Source: Rhodospirillaceae bacterium
GTDB taxonomy: Bacteria; Pseudomonadota; Alphaproteobacteria; Rhodospirillales; Rhodospirillaceae
Assembly (NCBI GenBank): GCA_028822445.1
Contig: JAPKDQ010000001.1
Span: forward strand, 124,001-188,000
DNA length: 64,000 nucleotides
Direction: 5' to 3'
Below, in pieces: positions 33,568 through 43,009 of the stretch. Numbering within the stretch: the stretch's first letter is position 1; every line of letters begins with the position of its first letter. Made by a program: the position numbers and the translations under genes. The notes below the pieces were generated by a model. The model was not told the origin of the DNA. It saw nothing but the letters and a program-made list of their open reading frames with translations, and made no database searches.

Positions 33568-34791
33568 ATGAGCACTGAAAAAAGTTGGGGCACTCAGGCT
33601 TTTGATTGGTTTGAAGAACGCCTGCCTATTGTTTCCTTTATCGATAACACTGTTGGGTCCAAGTATCCGGCACCGAAAAATCTAAACTACTTCTGGAACT
33701 TCGGCGCCTTGGCTGGCTTTGTGATGGTGATTATGATTTTGACGGGCATTTTGCTCGCTATGTCTTACACTCCTCATGTTGATCACGCTTTCCAAAGCGT
33801 TGAGCGCATTATGCGCGACGTGAACTCCGGTTGGTTACTGCGGTACATGCATGCCAACGGCGCGAGCTTCTTCTTCATCGTGGTCTATATCCATATTTTC
33901 CGGGGTTTGTACTACGGCTCTTATAAAGCGCCTCGGGAAGTACTGTGGTGGCTCGGTATTATTATTATGCTGATCATGATGATGACAGCCTTCACGGGTT
34001 ACGTCTTGCCTTGGGGTCAAATGAGTTTCTGGGGTGCGACAGTTATTACCAACCTGTTCTCGGCGATCCCGGTAATTGGAGATGAGATCGTAACACTGCT
34101 TTGGGGTGGCTTCTCTGTAGATAACCCAACGCTGAACCGGTTTTTTGCCCTTCATTTTCTAATGCCGTTTGTTTTAGTCGGCGTGGTGATCCTCCACGTT
34201 TGGGCGCTGCATATTCCGGGCTCCAATAACCCGCTGGGAATTAATGCGACACCTAAGGACAAGATTCCGTTCCACCCGTACTACACCGCTAAAGATGTGT
34301 TCGGGCTCGGCGTTTTTCTCTTGGTATACTTCACGGTGGTGTTCTGGTTCCCGAACGCCATGGGGCATACTGACAACTACATTCCAGCTAATCCGCTTTC
34401 GACGCCGGCTCATATTGTTCCTGAGTGGTATTTTTTACCGTTCTACGCGATTTTGCGCTCAATCGATGACAAGCTGACGGGTGTTATCTTAATGTTCGGA
34501 TCAATTCTGATCTTATTTGTCATTCCTTGGCTCGATACATCGCGTGTCCGGTCCGCAACATTCCGCCCCATTTTTAGGGTCCTATTCTGGATTTTCCTGA
34601 TTGATTGCGTGGTTCTGACATGGTGTGGCGCACAGCTTCCTGAAGGGATTCCGCTGATTCTCACCCGGGTTGGCACCTTCTGGTATTTCTTCCACTTCTT
34701 GGTTCTGATGCCTGTTATTGGCTGGATTGAAACGCCAAGACCTCTTCCAACAAGTATCAGCACGCCAGTCGTGGCAAAGCCTGCGGAGTAG
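33568..34791 (+). CDS. petB: Cytochrome b of the bc1 complex
   Basis: This 407-residue integral membrane protein has eight helices. The haem ligand His pairs are in [20 protein letters not shown] (first members, about residues 92-111) and [21 protein letters not shown] (second members, about 193-213). The quinol-site motif PEWY occurs in [15 protein letters not shown], and [16 protein letters not shown] follows the cd-helix. The length is that of full-length alphaproteobacterial cytochrome b, not the split form. It lies between the Rieske and c1 genes. Confidence 0.97.
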   Translation: MSTEKSWGTQAFDWFEERLPIVSFIDNTVGSKYPAPKNLNYFWNFGALAGFVMVIMILTGILLAMSYTPHVDHAFQSVERIMRDVNSGWLLRYMHANGASFFFIVVYIHIFRGLYYGSYKAPREVLWWLGIIIMLIMMMTAFTGYVLPWGQMSFWGATVITNLFSAIPVIGDEIVTLLWGGFSVDNPTLNRFFALHFLMPFVLVGVVILHVWALHIPGSNNPLGINATPKDKIPFHPYYTAKDVFGLGVFLLVYFTVVFWFPNAMGHTDNYIPANPLSTPAHIVPEWYFLPFYAILRSIDDKLTGVILMFGSILILFVIPWLDTSRVRSATFRPIFRVLFWIFLIDCVVLTWCGAQLPEGIPLILTRVGTFWYFFHFLVLMPVIGWIETPRPLPTSISTPVVAKPAE

Positions 34792-34795
34792 AGAT

Positions 34796-35578
34796 ATGAG
34801 GATCGTTCTTTTTGCCGCCTTAGCCACATTGTTCATCGGTTTTGTGCCGGTTGATGTAAAGGCTGCGGGTGGAGAAGTTAAGTTGGACCATCAAGAATGG
34901 TCTTTCGATGGAGTTTTCGGTCGCTTTGATCGGCAACAGCTGCAACGCGGGTTTCAAGTCTATCGGGAAGTATGTGCATCCTGCCATAGCTTGGACTACA
35001 TCGCGTTCCGTAACTTAGAAGCAATAGGGTACAGCGAAGACCAAACGAAAGTGTTGGCGTCTGAGTACACGATTGAGGAATGCTGTGATGATCAGGGCGA
35101 TATTTTCGACCGGCCAGCCATTCCAGCCGATTACATTCCCAATCCGTACCCCAATGAGCAATTTGCTCGGGCCTCTAATAATGGCGCGTTGCCACCTGAC
35201 TTATCGCTTATGTCTAAAGCGCGGCATGGTGGTCCAGATTACGTCTATAGCTTGATCAATGGATACCCTGACCCTGATAAGTCGACGCCCGAAATGGAAG
35301 CTGAGTTGATGGACGGTATGTATTATAATGCGGTCTTCGAGGGCAATCAGATAGCGATGGCCCAGCAGTTGTTTGATGACCTTCTTGAATACTCAGATGG
35401 CACGGACCCTACAGCTAAACAAATGGCAAAAGATGTTGCCGCGTTCCTGCACTGGGCCGCGGAGCCGAAGTTGGAAATGCGCAAGCAGACGGGCGTTCGG
35501 GTGCTCCTGTTCACATTCGTCTTTACGATCTTGGCCTACTTCCTTAAGCGCCGGATCTGGGCAGACGTCGAGAGCTAG
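34796..35578 (+). CDS. petC: Cytochrome c1
   Basis: This 260-residue haem protein has a signal peptide (MRIVLFAALATLFIGFVPVDV; start 34796, four bases after the cytochrome b stop). The haem site is CASCHS at about residue 60 (VCASCHSLDYIAFRNL). An acidic stretch with paired Cys (EECCDDQGD) lies at about 99-107, and the C-terminus ends in an anchor helix (LLFTFVFTILAYFLKRR). The sixth ligand Met is expected in the C-terminal half; YNAVFEGNQIAMAQQL carries a candidate. It accepts electrons from the Rieske subunit and closes the operon, with a strong terminator after it. Confidence 0.95.
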   Translation: MRIVLFAALATLFIGFVPVDVKAAGGEVKLDHQEWSFDGVFGRFDRQQLQRGFQVYREVCASCHSLDYIAFRNLEAIGYSEDQTKVLASEYTIEECCDDQGDIFDRPAIPADYIPNPYPNEQFARASNNGALPPDLSLMSKARHGGPDYVYSLINGYPDPDKSTPEMEAELMDGMYYNAVFEGNQIAMAQQLFDDLLEYSDGTDPTAKQMAKDVAAFLHWAAEPKLEMRKQTGVRVLLFTFVFTILAYFLKRRIWADVES

Positions 35579-35606
35579 GCATTTACTAAAACCAATTAAA
35601 GCGTTT

Positions 35607-35640
35607 AAGCCGCCGGCCAGATAGCCGGCCGCTTTTCTTT
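35607..35640 (+). terminator. Terminator of the petABC operon
   Basis: AAGCCGCCGGC (35607-35617) pairs with GCCGGCCGCTT (35624-35634) around a CAGATA loop, with one mismatch in eleven pairs, and TTTTCTTT follows. It lies 29 bases after petC and 26 before the convergent ychF stop, so it may serve both. Confidence 0.75.
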
Positions 35641-35665
35641 GTGGGCTCTGTGAATAATCTGTGGC

Positions 35666-36769
35666 CTAGACGTTGAAGAGGAAGTGCATGATGTCGCCGT
35701 CTTTGACGAGGTAGGCTTTGCCTTCCTGGCGCATTTTACCAGCGTCTTTGGCGGGCTGTTCGCCACCCAGAGAGACGAAATCACCGTAGGCGATTGTTTC
35801 TGCACGAATAAAACCACGCTCAAAATCCGTATGAATAGCGCCAGCGGCTTGCGGGGCCTTGGCCCCATTTCTGACCGTCCATGCGCGCGCTTCTTTTGGC
35901 CCGACTGTGAAGAACGTCAGGAGATCGAGCAATTCGTAGCCAACGCGGATGACGCGGGCGAGCCCTGTTTCTTCCAACCCAAGGGTTTCGAGGAAATCTT
36001 TGCGTTCCTCTGGATCGTCAAGCTGAGATACTTCTTCTTCAATGGCAGCGGAAACGACAACGCATCGCGCGCCAGACTTTGCAGCCATAGCCTCAACCTG
36101 AACTGAGTATTCATTGCCGTCAGCCGCGTTATTTTCTTCAACGTTGCAGGCATAAAGCACAGGCTTGGCTGTAAGTAATTGCAACTGGTGAAAGATCTTT
36201 AATCCGTTCTCATCGTCCGGCCGTGCTGTTCGTGCCGGCTTCCCAACCCTGAGCGCGTCAAGCACAGGGCCTATCACGGCGATTAGGTCCTTGGCATCCT
36301 TGTCGCCGGACTTAGCTTTCTTCGCCATGGCATCCGCGCGTTTCTCTATGCTTTCAAGATCCGAGAGAAGCAGTTCGGTTTCGACAGTTTCGGCGTCCCG
36401 GATAGGATCAACTGACCCGTCTACGTGGGTGACGTTGCCATCCTCAAAGCACCGAAGGACGTGAACGATGGCATCTACTTCACGGATGTTGGCGAGAAAC
36501 TTATTACCTAAGCCTTCACCCTTGCTGGCGCCTTTCACCAGGCCTGCAATGTCGACAAACTCGAGCTGGGTAGGAATTGTTTCTTTAGAGCGGGCAATCT
36601 CAGATACTTTTGTCAGTCGACCATCGGGGACCGCAACGCGCCCGACGTTTGGCTCAATGGTGCAAAATGGAAAATTTGCAGCTTGTGCTGCTGCCGTCGA
36701 GGTTAGGGCGTTAAAGAGGGTCGACTTACCGACGTTTGGTAGACCAACAATGCCGCAATTGAAACCCAT
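35666..36769 (-). CDS. ychF: Redox-regulated ATPase YchF
   Basis: This 367-residue OBG-family P-loop protein has Walker A GLPNVGKSTLFNALT at about residues 7-21, switch FVDIAGLVKGASKGEG at about 70-85, and the altered G4 motif (NVEE-like, ACNVEENNA), which gives ATP rather than GTP preference. A coiled-coil helical insertion (residues 130-200) and the C-terminal TGS domain (FFTVGPKEARAWTV) complete it. YchF acts at the ribosome in stress-linked translation and catalase control. It lies eight bases after pth on the same strand. Confidence 0.95.
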   Translation of the reverse strand: MGFNCGIVGLPNVGKSTLFNALTSTAAAQAANFPFCTIEPNVGRVAVPDGRLTKVSEIARSKETIPTQLEFVDIAGLVKGASKGEGLGNKFLANIREVDAIVHVLRCFEDGNVTHVDGSVDPIRDAETVETELLLSDLESIEKRADAMAKKAKSGDKDAKDLIAVIGPVLDALRVGKPARTARPDDENGLKIFHQLQLLTAKPVLYACNVEENNAADGNEYSVQVEAMAAKSGARCVVVSAAIEEEVSQLDDPEERKDFLETLGLEETGLARVIRVGYELLDLLTFFTVGPKEARAWTVRNGAKAPQAAGAIHTDFERGFIRAETIAYGDFVSLGGEQPAKDAGKMRQEGKAYLVKDGDIMHFLFNV

Positions 36770-36776
36770 TCTCTTT

Positions 36777-37397
36777 TTACCCTTCTTTCTTTTCGGTCTT
36801 CTTGTCGCGTGGTGACGGTGGTGTATTAACGTCCCGCATTGCCTGTGAAACGTCGGTCATGAATCGATTGTCTTCACCATTCACCAGCAAAGGTGTGGCG
36901 TCGGCTGATGCTTCGCGCAGGGCCGTAACCCATGTTTTGTCAGCTTCCGCAAAATCTTGGAGAACATACCCGGATACCCGATCTTTTTGGCCAGGATGAC
37001 CGACGCCCATGCGAACACGCCAGAACGCTTCGCCGCTATGGGCCACCAAACTGCGTATTCCGTTGTGGCCAGCATGGCCGCCACCTTTTTTGACGCGGAC
37101 CTTTCCAGGTGCGAGTTCAATTTCATCGTAAAAGACGATGACGTCATCGAGTTCTAGTTTGTAGAAGCTCATGGCTTCACTAACGGAGCGGCCTGATTCG
37201 TTCATGAATGTGGATGGCTTTAGAACGACCACTTTGTCGCCGGCTAATTGTCCTTGAGCTAATTGTCCTTGGAACTTAGTGCGCCATGCCCCCAGGTTGT
37301 GGCGCGCGACAATGCTGTCAGCGGTCATAAAACCAAGGTTGTGTCTATTATTGGTATAGCCAGAGCCAGGGTTGCCCAGGCCTACTAGCAGGCGCAT
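36777..37397 (-). CDS. pth: Peptidyl-tRNA hydrolase
   Basis: This 206-residue enzyme frees tRNA from peptidyl-tRNA that has fallen off the ribosome. Catalytic residues are visible: N and H in GLGNPGSGYTNNRHNLGF (residues 6-23), FMNESGRSV (about 66-74) and YDEIELAPG with the catalytic Asp (about 92-100), then GGGHAGHNGIRS. The tail NTPPSPRDKKTEKKEG is charged and variable. It contains a tandem repeat giving QGQLA twice (about residues 43-52). It forms the rplY-pth-ychF run, a common order in bacteria. Confidence 0.96.
   Translation of the reverse strand: MRLLVGLGNPGSGYTNNRHNLGFMTADSIVARHNLGAWRTKFQGQLAQGQLAGDKVVVLKPSTFMNESGRSVSEAMSFYKLELDDVIVFYDEIELAPGKVRVKKGGGHAGHNGIRSLVAHSGEAFWRVRMGVGHPGQKDRVSGYVLQDFAEADKTWVTALREASADATPLLVNGEDNRFMTDVSQAMRDVNTPPSPRDKKTEKKEG
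37243..37272. repeat. 15-base tandem repeat inside pth
   Basis: GCTAATTGTCCTTGA (37243-37257) is followed at once by GCTAATTGTCCTTGG (37258-37272), differing only in the last base. In the minus-strand protein it gives QGQLA twice in a surface loop. It looks like a recent in-frame duplication. Confidence 0.8.
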
Positions 37398-37452
37398 GGC
37401 GGCCTCGCGATTCAGACAAACAGAGGAATAACAGACTTTGAGAGGGGTCGGT

Positions 37453-37480
37453 GAGGGTCCGGTCCAGTGGCCAGACCCTC
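37453..37480 (-). other. Stem-loop between rplY and pth
   Basis: GAGGGTC (37453-37459) pairs with GACCCTC (37474-37480), extended by one more pair and partly by GGCC/GGACC inside. No T-run follows on either strand, so it is more likely an mRNA processing or stability element than a terminator. Confidence 0.5.
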
Positions 37481-37487
37481 AACAGTC

Positions 37488-38159
37488 TTAATCTTCCGAC
37501 TCTTCTTTATTATCGTCTTCGGCATCTTCGCCTTCGGAGCTCTCACTTGCCGCTGCTGCCGCGGCTTCTTCTTCGTCTTCAGCAGCTGTTGCTACTGTCG
37601 GCGCAGCAAGTGTGATGACCGTGAAGTCGCGCCCCGTAATCGTTGGCGTGACGCCTTCCGGCATTGTTATTGCGCTAATGTGAACCGAATCACCGATTTC
37701 TAGGCCTGTGAGGTCGATTTCAAAATTTTCAGGCAACGCATCTGGACGTGCACGCACTTCAATTTCGTGGCGTACCATATTGATCACGCCGCCAGCCTTA
37801 ATGCCTGGTGACTCTTCCTCGTTGGAGAACTGCACAGGAATTGCAACGTTCACTACCGTATTTTTTCCAATGCGGCGGAAATCGACGTGAACAGGCGTGT
37901 CGCTCACAGGATGCATTTGCACATCCTGTGCCATTGCTTTCTGGGTCTCGTTACCCACAGAAATTTCGAATACCTTCATTGCGAATCCGGGTTTATGCAT
38001 TTCAACGAACAGATCGCGCGGTTTCATGGAGATAAGGGTTGGTTCCTTGTTATCGCCATAGATTACGCCGGGCACAAGGCCTTCTCGACGTGCTGCGCGG
38101 GCTGCCCCCTTGCCGGCCCGGTCGCGTTCCTGAACATTCAGGGCGCCTACGTTTGCCAT
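37488..38159 (-). CDS. rplY: 50S ribosomal protein L25/TL5 (Ctc form)
   Basis: This 223-residue protein binds 5S rRNA. It is the long form with a C-terminal domain: the L25 domain occupies about residues 1-95 (RDRAGKGAARAARREGLVPGVIYG is at residues 13-36), followed by the TL5/Ctc beta-domain (SNEEESPGIKAGGVINMV). The tail is an unusual low-complexity acidic end (EDEEEAAAAAASES then EDAEDDNKEESED). The start MANVGALNVQERDR has AGGAG upstream. It is next to pth and ychF, as in many bacteria. Confidence 0.95.
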   Translation of the reverse strand: MANVGALNVQERDRAGKGAARAARREGLVPGVIYGDNKEPTLISMKPRDLFVEMHKPGFAMKVFEISVGNETQKAMAQDVQMHPVSDTPVHVDFRRIGKNTVVNVAIPVQFSNEEESPGIKAGGVINMVRHEIEVRARPDALPENFEIDLTGLEIGDSVHISAITMPEGVTPTITGRDFTVITLAAPTVATAAEDEEEAAAAAASESSEGEDAEDDNKEESED

Positions 38160-38334
38160 TTCTGGTCTCCTCTAATGTGAATCGACATCTCAATAAATAA
38201 GGTGCCACCGGCAGGCCTCCAGGGGTGTCGCCGCCGGTAATTTGGCCCCACCCAAAATCTGTATAGCCCCAAGAAGCGGGCGTAATACAGGGATTCAGGG
38301 TTAGGCTCAAGCCCTAGAGGGCCAGAACCGCTGG

Positions 38335-39270
38335 TCAGTCAAAGAGACTAGAAACTGAAGATTCTGAGCTAATCCGTTTCACGGCCTCTGCCATCAATGG
38401 CGCGATCGAAATCTGGCGGACATTGTCCGCCAAGCGAACGGATTCTGTGGCCTGAATGCTGTCCGTAATGACTAATTCCGTCATGGGAGAGTCGGATAGG
38501 CGGCCAACGGCTCCACCAGAGAGTACGCCGTGGGTCACGTAGGCAGATACGGTCTTGGCACCGCTATCCATGAGGGCGACGGATGCATTACATAGGGTTC
38601 CCGCTGAATCCACGATGTCATCAACCAAGATGCAATCGCGACCTTGAACGTCTCCAATGATGTTCATGACCTCAGAAACGCCTGCTTTCTCGCGACGTTT
38701 ATCAATAATGGCGAGTTCTGTATTCAGACGCTTGGCGATGGCCCTGGCCCGCACCACGCCGCCGACATCTGGCGAGATGATCATGGGGCTGTCCTTACCG
38801 GCGTATTTTTCTTTGATGTCATCAATAAAAACGGGCTGCCCATAGAGGTTGTCCAAGGGAATATCGAAAAAGCCTTGGATCTGACCTGAGTGAAGATCAA
38901 GTGTGAGGACACGGCTCGCGCCAGCTTGGTGGATGAGATTGGCGACCAGTTTAGCTGTGATTGGTGTACGAGGTGCAGTCTTACGGTCTTGTCTCGCATA
39001 CCCATAGTAGGGGATGACGGCCGTTACTCGCTCCGCTGACGCTCGGCGAAGGGCATCAAGCGTAACCAGCAACTCCATAAGGTTATCGTTTGCCGGATAG
39101 GAAGTTGGTTGCACGACGAAGACGTCTTCACCGCGAACGTTCTCATGGATCTCGACAAAGACCTCCATGTCGGAAAAGCGCTTCACTGATGCTTTTGTCA
39201 TTTCGACATGTAAATACGCAGCGATAGCTTCGGCGAGTGGCCGATTGGCGTTGCCAGCCATAAGTTTCAT
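38335..39270 (-). CDS. prs: Ribose-phosphate pyrophosphokinase
   Basis: This 311-residue enzyme makes PRPP from ribose-5-phosphate and ATP for nucleotide, His and Trp synthesis. The start [16 protein letters not shown] at 39270 fits the family; a ten-residue extension is rejected. Signatures visible are [18 protein letters not shown] (about residues 128-145), the flexible loop KRREK, and the PRPP-binding [18 protein letters not shown] (about 212-229). The 160 bases upstream are free of genes. It is separated from rplY by 175 bases holding only short inverted repeats. Confidence 0.96.
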   Translation of the reverse strand: MKLMAGNANRPLAEAIAAYLHVEMTKASVKRFSDMEVFVEIHENVRGEDVFVVQPTSYPANDNLMELLVTLDALRRASAERVTAVIPYYGYARQDRKTAPRTPITAKLVANLIHQAGASRVLTLDLHSGQIQGFFDIPLDNLYGQPVFIDDIKEKYAGKDSPMIISPDVGGVVRARAIAKRLNTELAIIDKRREKAGVSEVMNIIGDVQGRDCILVDDIVDSAGTLCNASVALMDSGAKTVSAYVTHGVLSGGAVGRLSDSPMTELVITDSIQATESVRLADNVRQISIAPLMAEAVKRISSESSVSSLFD

Positions 39271-39431
39271 GTAAAAAGACCCCCAACGGCACACGCCCAA
39301 TTCAACGGCTTTTGGTGATGTTCTCCAGCCGTATTGAACGTGAGAAAACCTATCAATCTGTCACAGGTCTGTAAACGTTCTGCGTCAATAATTCATCGTA
39401 TCTGACCACACTTTTTAAAGTGACTCCGTTT

Positions 39432-40310
39432 CTAACGTTTGGTTTTTATCGTTTCGGAAATAATCTCCAGCAGACCGGGCATGGCGCCATCGACAACGGC
39501 TTCGGCAATCATGCCCCATGCTCCGTCCAATTCCCCCCGCGGGATTCGATTATCCAACCGGACCTCGCCCATGCTTTGCCTGTCTTGGTCGAGGACTTGC
39601 CAAATGATGGCGATATCATCTTGGGTCATATCGTGCTCGGTCATACTGACAATGGCAGCGAGCACAATGTCGGGAGTCCCATCTGCGGGCTTAAAGCCTT
39701 CCCGAACGAGTCGGTTAGCCATGGCGTTTCCCAAGGATTGGGCGCCATCACCGGGCGCGGTCTCTGGGCGCTGGATTGTTGCGGTCAAGCCAGCCCAAGG
39801 GCGTTTCTGTTCAGGTGTGCGCTCAACATCGGTGGAGGGGGCGAGGAGCAGAGCAAGACGGGCTGCCATGTCGTGTGCTACGCGGTCGTGCGCCGCTCCA
39901 TCACCTGCGATCCAAGCAGCCGATTCGACTTGTACGGTTTGATTAAGGCGAGTGACTACTTGCCCAAGCCGATTGAGAAGCCTCCAGTTAAAGCTGAGGG
40001 TCGTGAGAAAGCCGTCGTCAGAGGAGCCGCTCAAGTTTCCGTCGGCAGTGAAACTGAGAATTCCGGTTCGACTAACGGCTTCGGCAGGTATCTCCTGCTG
40101 CTTTAAATCGTTGGCGATCCGTCCAGCAATATAGGATGCGGCTGTCCGATCAATACCGGCTGGAGGTAAGACCCCTAAGCCAGCGCCACTCGGATTCGCG
40201 AGCAGTGGATTCTGGGTGTTGGGGGCGCGCCGAAAAGGTTGTGGGACGGACCCGCATGCGACCAAAGCTGTCGATGAAAGCAGAGTTATGAGATGCCGGC
40301 GATTAAACAT
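39432..40310 (-). CDS. Hypothetical lipoprotein
   Basis: This 292-residue protein has a lipoprotein signal with lipobox LVAC (MFNRRHLITLLSSTALVACG, Cys about residue 19), so it is anchored to a membrane from the periplasmic side. The rest contains no family that I recognise; segments such as AASYIAGRIANDLKQQ, TRLNQTVQVESAAW and RLVREGFKPADGTPDIVLAAIVSM look like a mixed alpha/beta fold. It starts four bases after the pgeF stop, so it belongs to the hldD-lgt-midA-pgeF run, all linked to cell envelope supply. Confidence 0.65.
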   Translation of the reverse strand: MFNRRHLITLLSSTALVACGSVPQPFRRAPNTQNPLLANPSGAGLGVLPPAGIDRTAASYIAGRIANDLKQQEIPAEAVSRTGILSFTADGNLSGSSDDGFLTTLSFNWRLLNRLGQVVTRLNQTVQVESAAWIAGDGAAHDRVAHDMAARLALLLAPSTDVERTPEQKRPWAGLTATIQRPETAPGDGAQSLGNAMANRLVREGFKPADGTPDIVLAAIVSMTEHDMTQDDIAIIWQVLDQDRQSMGEVRLDNRIPRGELDGAWGMIAEAVVDGAMPGLLEIISETIKTKR

Positions 40311-40314
40311 GACC

Positions 40315-41082
40315 TTAGAGCGCCAACGCTATGCCCGACAGTTGACGACCATAGTCTGGCTCATTCCTATGATGTGACCGCCGATAGCTATAAAATTTAT
40401 CTTTCTCTGAATATGTGTCCGCCTTCAGGCGTTCCGTAGTGTTTACGCCGCTAGCCCTAATCTTATCGAGTACAAACTTCCCAATATCAAAGTAGACGTG
40501 TCCCATCTTATCCGAAGGTTGGAAATAACAATCATTGTCCGAGCTGTCTGAGAGGAACCTGTCATGGAACTCAGGCCCAACCTCGTAGGAATCCGGGCCG
40601 ATGCAGGGCCCAACGGCCGCTATGATTCGATCGCGTTTGGCGCCGAGTTGCATCATAGCATCGACCGTATTTTCAATGATGCCAGAGACCGCGCCTTTCC
40701 ATCCAGCATGTGCTGCGCCGATAATTCTAGCTTCAGGTGCGGCGAATAGCACCGGCGTGCAATCAGCGGTAAGCACCGCAATGCCAAGGCCGGGTACGTT
40801 AGTTACGAGACCGTCTGCGACCGGCGCATTCTCGTTTTTCCAAGCCTCTGAAACCGTTATGACGCTAGTTGTATGTTCCTGTTGAACAGTGAGAAAGTGA
40901 TCATCGTCTACGCCAAGTGCTGCGGCGCAGAATGCTTTGTTCTGAAGCACAGTTTCCTGATCGTCGTCTGAGCCAAGGCCGCAGTTTAGGCTGTTGTACA
41001 ATCCACTTGAGTATCCGCCTTGGCGTGTGAAAAAGCCGTGGTGGACGCCGTCTATTGATTTAAGGTTAGCAGCTTTCATCAT
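40315..41082 (-). CDS. pgeF: Peptidoglycan editing factor PgeF
   Basis: This 255-residue protein of the YfiH/laccase-domain family removes wrongly incorporated L-Ser or other residues from peptidoglycan precursors. The metal and catalytic residues are seen in HGFFTRQGGYSSGLYNSLN (residues 15-33), TADCTPVLFA (about 104-113) and GAAHAGWKGAVSG (about 121-133). The C-terminal RSHHRNEPDYGRQLSGIAL is typical. The gene starts overlapping the MidA stop (ATGA), so the two are coupled. Confidence 0.92.
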   Translation of the reverse strand: MMKAANLKSIDGVHHGFFTRQGGYSSGLYNSLNCGLGSDDDQETVLQNKAFCAAALGVDDDHFLTVQQEHTTSVITVSEAWKNENAPVADGLVTNVPGLGIAVLTADCTPVLFAAPEARIIGAAHAGWKGAVSGIIENTVDAMMQLGAKRDRIIAAVGPCIGPDSYEVGPEFHDRFLSDSSDNDCYFQPSDKMGHVYFDIGKFVLDKIRASGVNTTERLKADTYSEKDKFYSYRRSHHRNEPDYGRQLSGIALAL

Positions 41083-42179
41083 GGGGACGGCATTGCCTCA
41101 AACCCCGACAACGGTGCTATGCCATTCGGCCCAAAGGCTATGACTTTGAATAAGCCCCCCATTCCTTGTGGATCGATGAGTCGATGAATGCTGGAATGGA
41201 TCGCTTGTATTTCTGTGCCTGTTTTGCCCTCAGACAATTGAAATTCGCGAACCTCTGCACCAAGACGTATGAGCCAGGGCCCTTGCTCGACTGGGCCATG
41301 AATGCTTGCACCCTGAGCTCGGGCGGATTGGGCGACGGCGGCGAAGTCCACATGAGCTGTTATGTCGGCGTCTCCTGGCGATTTAAGGACGGGGTGGTAA
41401 GCGTGATTTTTAACGGCCTGCACAGTGTCGCCAACATCCGAGAAAGTATGTCCGTAGTCTATCAGCAGAGCGGCGCCTAGATTGTCTACGCAAAGAGCTG
41501 CAATGCGCGAGGTTGCTTCTTGCACAGCGTTCGATTGTTCTAAAATGCTATCCGTTGGTGCATCATCAAACGCATTACCGATTTCTGGGTGCGGGAGTGG
41601 TGCTGTCGTGAATCGAAATCCATCGGTATCATGTGCCACTAGCCGTTCGCACCATCCAGAGGGTGTTTTGATAAATTGTGATATCGGGAGGGCGTCTAAG
41701 AATTCATTGGCAATCAGAATGACGGGGCCGTCTGGTAGTGTGGAGAGACCGTTGTGCCAGTTAATATCGTAGGGCGCTAATGTCTTGCGTTGTTCGTTGC
41801 GTAAAGCGTCGCTGCGTTCAACGAGGTGGAGTGAGGCGGAGCGCGCGAATGCCGGTGCGATGTCCCACACCGTGCGCAACGCATCTGCCATAAGTGTGCC
41901 TCGCCCAGGCCCGCACTCGACTAGATTGAAATTGCGGGGTTGGCCAAGGGCCTGCCACGTGGTGACGCACCATAGGCCAACAAGCTCACCAAAAACCTGA
42001 GAAACCTCTGGCGCGGTTATGAAGTCACCCGCTTTCCCAAATACGGTTCCACGGGCGTAATAGGCGTCTGCAACCGCTTCCATATACGTTGCAAATGAAA
42101 TAGGCCCCTGCTTACTGATTTGCGTGACGAGACGCTCTTCTAATTTAGGTGTTTTCGGCTCAGGGGTCGACGCTGTCAT
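41079..42179 (-). CDS. SAM-dependent methyltransferase, MidA/NDUFAF7 family
   Basis: This 366-residue protein belongs to the DUF185/COG1565 group. The SAM-binding motif is VECGPGRGTLMADAL at about residues 87-101. Other conserved parts are YYARGTVFGKAGDFITAPEVSQVFGE (residues 39-64, only cited by position here) and LLIDYGH. The mitochondrial relative NDUFAF7 dimethylates an arginine in a complex I subunit, so a role in complex I assembly is known for the family, inferred here. The start at 42179 is three bases after the lgt stop; a 13-residue extension overlaps lgt. Confidence 0.88.
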   Translation of the reverse strand: MTASTPEPKTPKLEERLVTQISKQGPISFATYMEAVADAYYARGTVFGKAGDFITAPEVSQVFGELVGLWCVTTWQALGQPRNFNLVECGPGRGTLMADALRTVWDIAPAFARSASLHLVERSDALRNEQRKTLAPYDINWHNGLSTLPDGPVILIANEFLDALPISQFIKTPSGWCERLVAHDTDGFRFTTAPLPHPEIGNAFDDAPTDSILEQSNAVQEATSRIAALCVDNLGAALLIDYGHTFSDVGDTVQAVKNHAYHPVLKSPGDADITAHVDFAAVAQSARAQGASIHGPVEQGPWLIRLGAEVREFQLSEGKTGTEIQAIHSSIHRLIDPQGMGGLFKVIAFGPNGIAPLSGFEAMPSP

Positions 42180-42181
42180 GA

Positions 42182-42994
42182 CTATGCCGTGACGGGTGCG
42201 CGGTTTAAGGAACGCCATATGACGATCATGCCGAACAATAGTAGCGCACAGGACAAGATTTGACCCATTGTTAAACCAAAGGCGAGGAAGCCCAGGTGTC
42301 GATCTGGTTCTCGGAAAAGCTCAACAACGATTCGGGTGATGGCGTACCCGGAGCAGAAGCAGCCGGTGATAATGCCCGGTCTTTTGCGTATCGTGTCCTG
42401 ACGCCACAGGACATTAAGAACCACAAACAGGACGAGACCTTCGAGGAAGGCTTCATAGAGCTGGCTCGGATGGCGGGGGATTAGCCCGCCGCCTGGGAAC
42501 GTCATAGCCCAGCTAACATCGGGCGCGGTTCGGCCATACAGTTCGCCATTCACAAAATTGGCGATGCGACCAAGAAAGAGGCCGATGGGCACGGCACAGC
42601 TCACCGTGTCACCGACGTACCATTTATCAACCTTAATTTTGCGAGCAAATAATATGATCGCGAGGGTGACCCCGATTAATCCGCCATGAAACGACATCCC
42701 GCCTTCCCAGGTCATTAAAATTTCACCTGGATTAGAAAGATAGTAGGCTGGCTTGTAAAACAGCACATACCCGAGGCGTCCACCGAGAATGATACCGATC
42801 AGCGCCCAAATGAGAAAGTCGTCGACCTGCTCTGGAGTCATCAAAGCGGGTGATTTTTTTATCAAGCGCCGCATGTACCATGTGCCGCCAAATAGACCCG
42901 CAATATACGCCAGCGCATACCAGCGGATCGCGAAGGGGCCGATCTCGATTAGAACCGGATCAATCGTCGGAAATGTGAGTGCCAATGAAATCAT
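42182..42994 (-). CDS. lgt: Prolipoprotein diacylglyceryl transferase
   Basis: This 270-residue inner-membrane enzyme adds diacylglycerol to the lipobox Cys of prolipoproteins. About seven helices are seen. The signature GRIANFVNGELYGR lies at about residues 143-156, with HPSQLYEAFLEGL later (about 176-188) and HGGLIGV near 104. These contain the catalytic His and Arg. It is preceded by hldD and followed within a few bases by MidA and pgeF genes. The lipoprotein gene at the end of this run would be one of its substrates. Confidence 0.95.
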   Translation of the reverse strand: MISLALTFPTIDPVLIEIGPFAIRWYALAYIAGLFGGTWYMRRLIKKSPALMTPEQVDDFLIWALIGIILGGRLGYVLFYKPAYYLSNPGEILMTWEGGMSFHGGLIGVTLAIILFARKIKVDKWYVGDTVSCAVPIGLFLGRIANFVNGELYGRTAPDVSWAMTFPGGGLIPRHPSQLYEAFLEGLVLFVVLNVLWRQDTIRKRPGIITGCFCSGYAITRIVVELFREPDRHLGFLAFGLTMGQILSCALLLFGMIVIWRSLNRAPVTA

Positions 42995-43009
42995 GACTGG
43001 TAAACCGGC

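Noticed and set aside
38190-38260. Inverted repeat ACCGGC/GCCGGT before rplY as a regulatory RNA
   Set aside because: Only six pairs with a loop of about 20 bases; not enough to call a structured leader.
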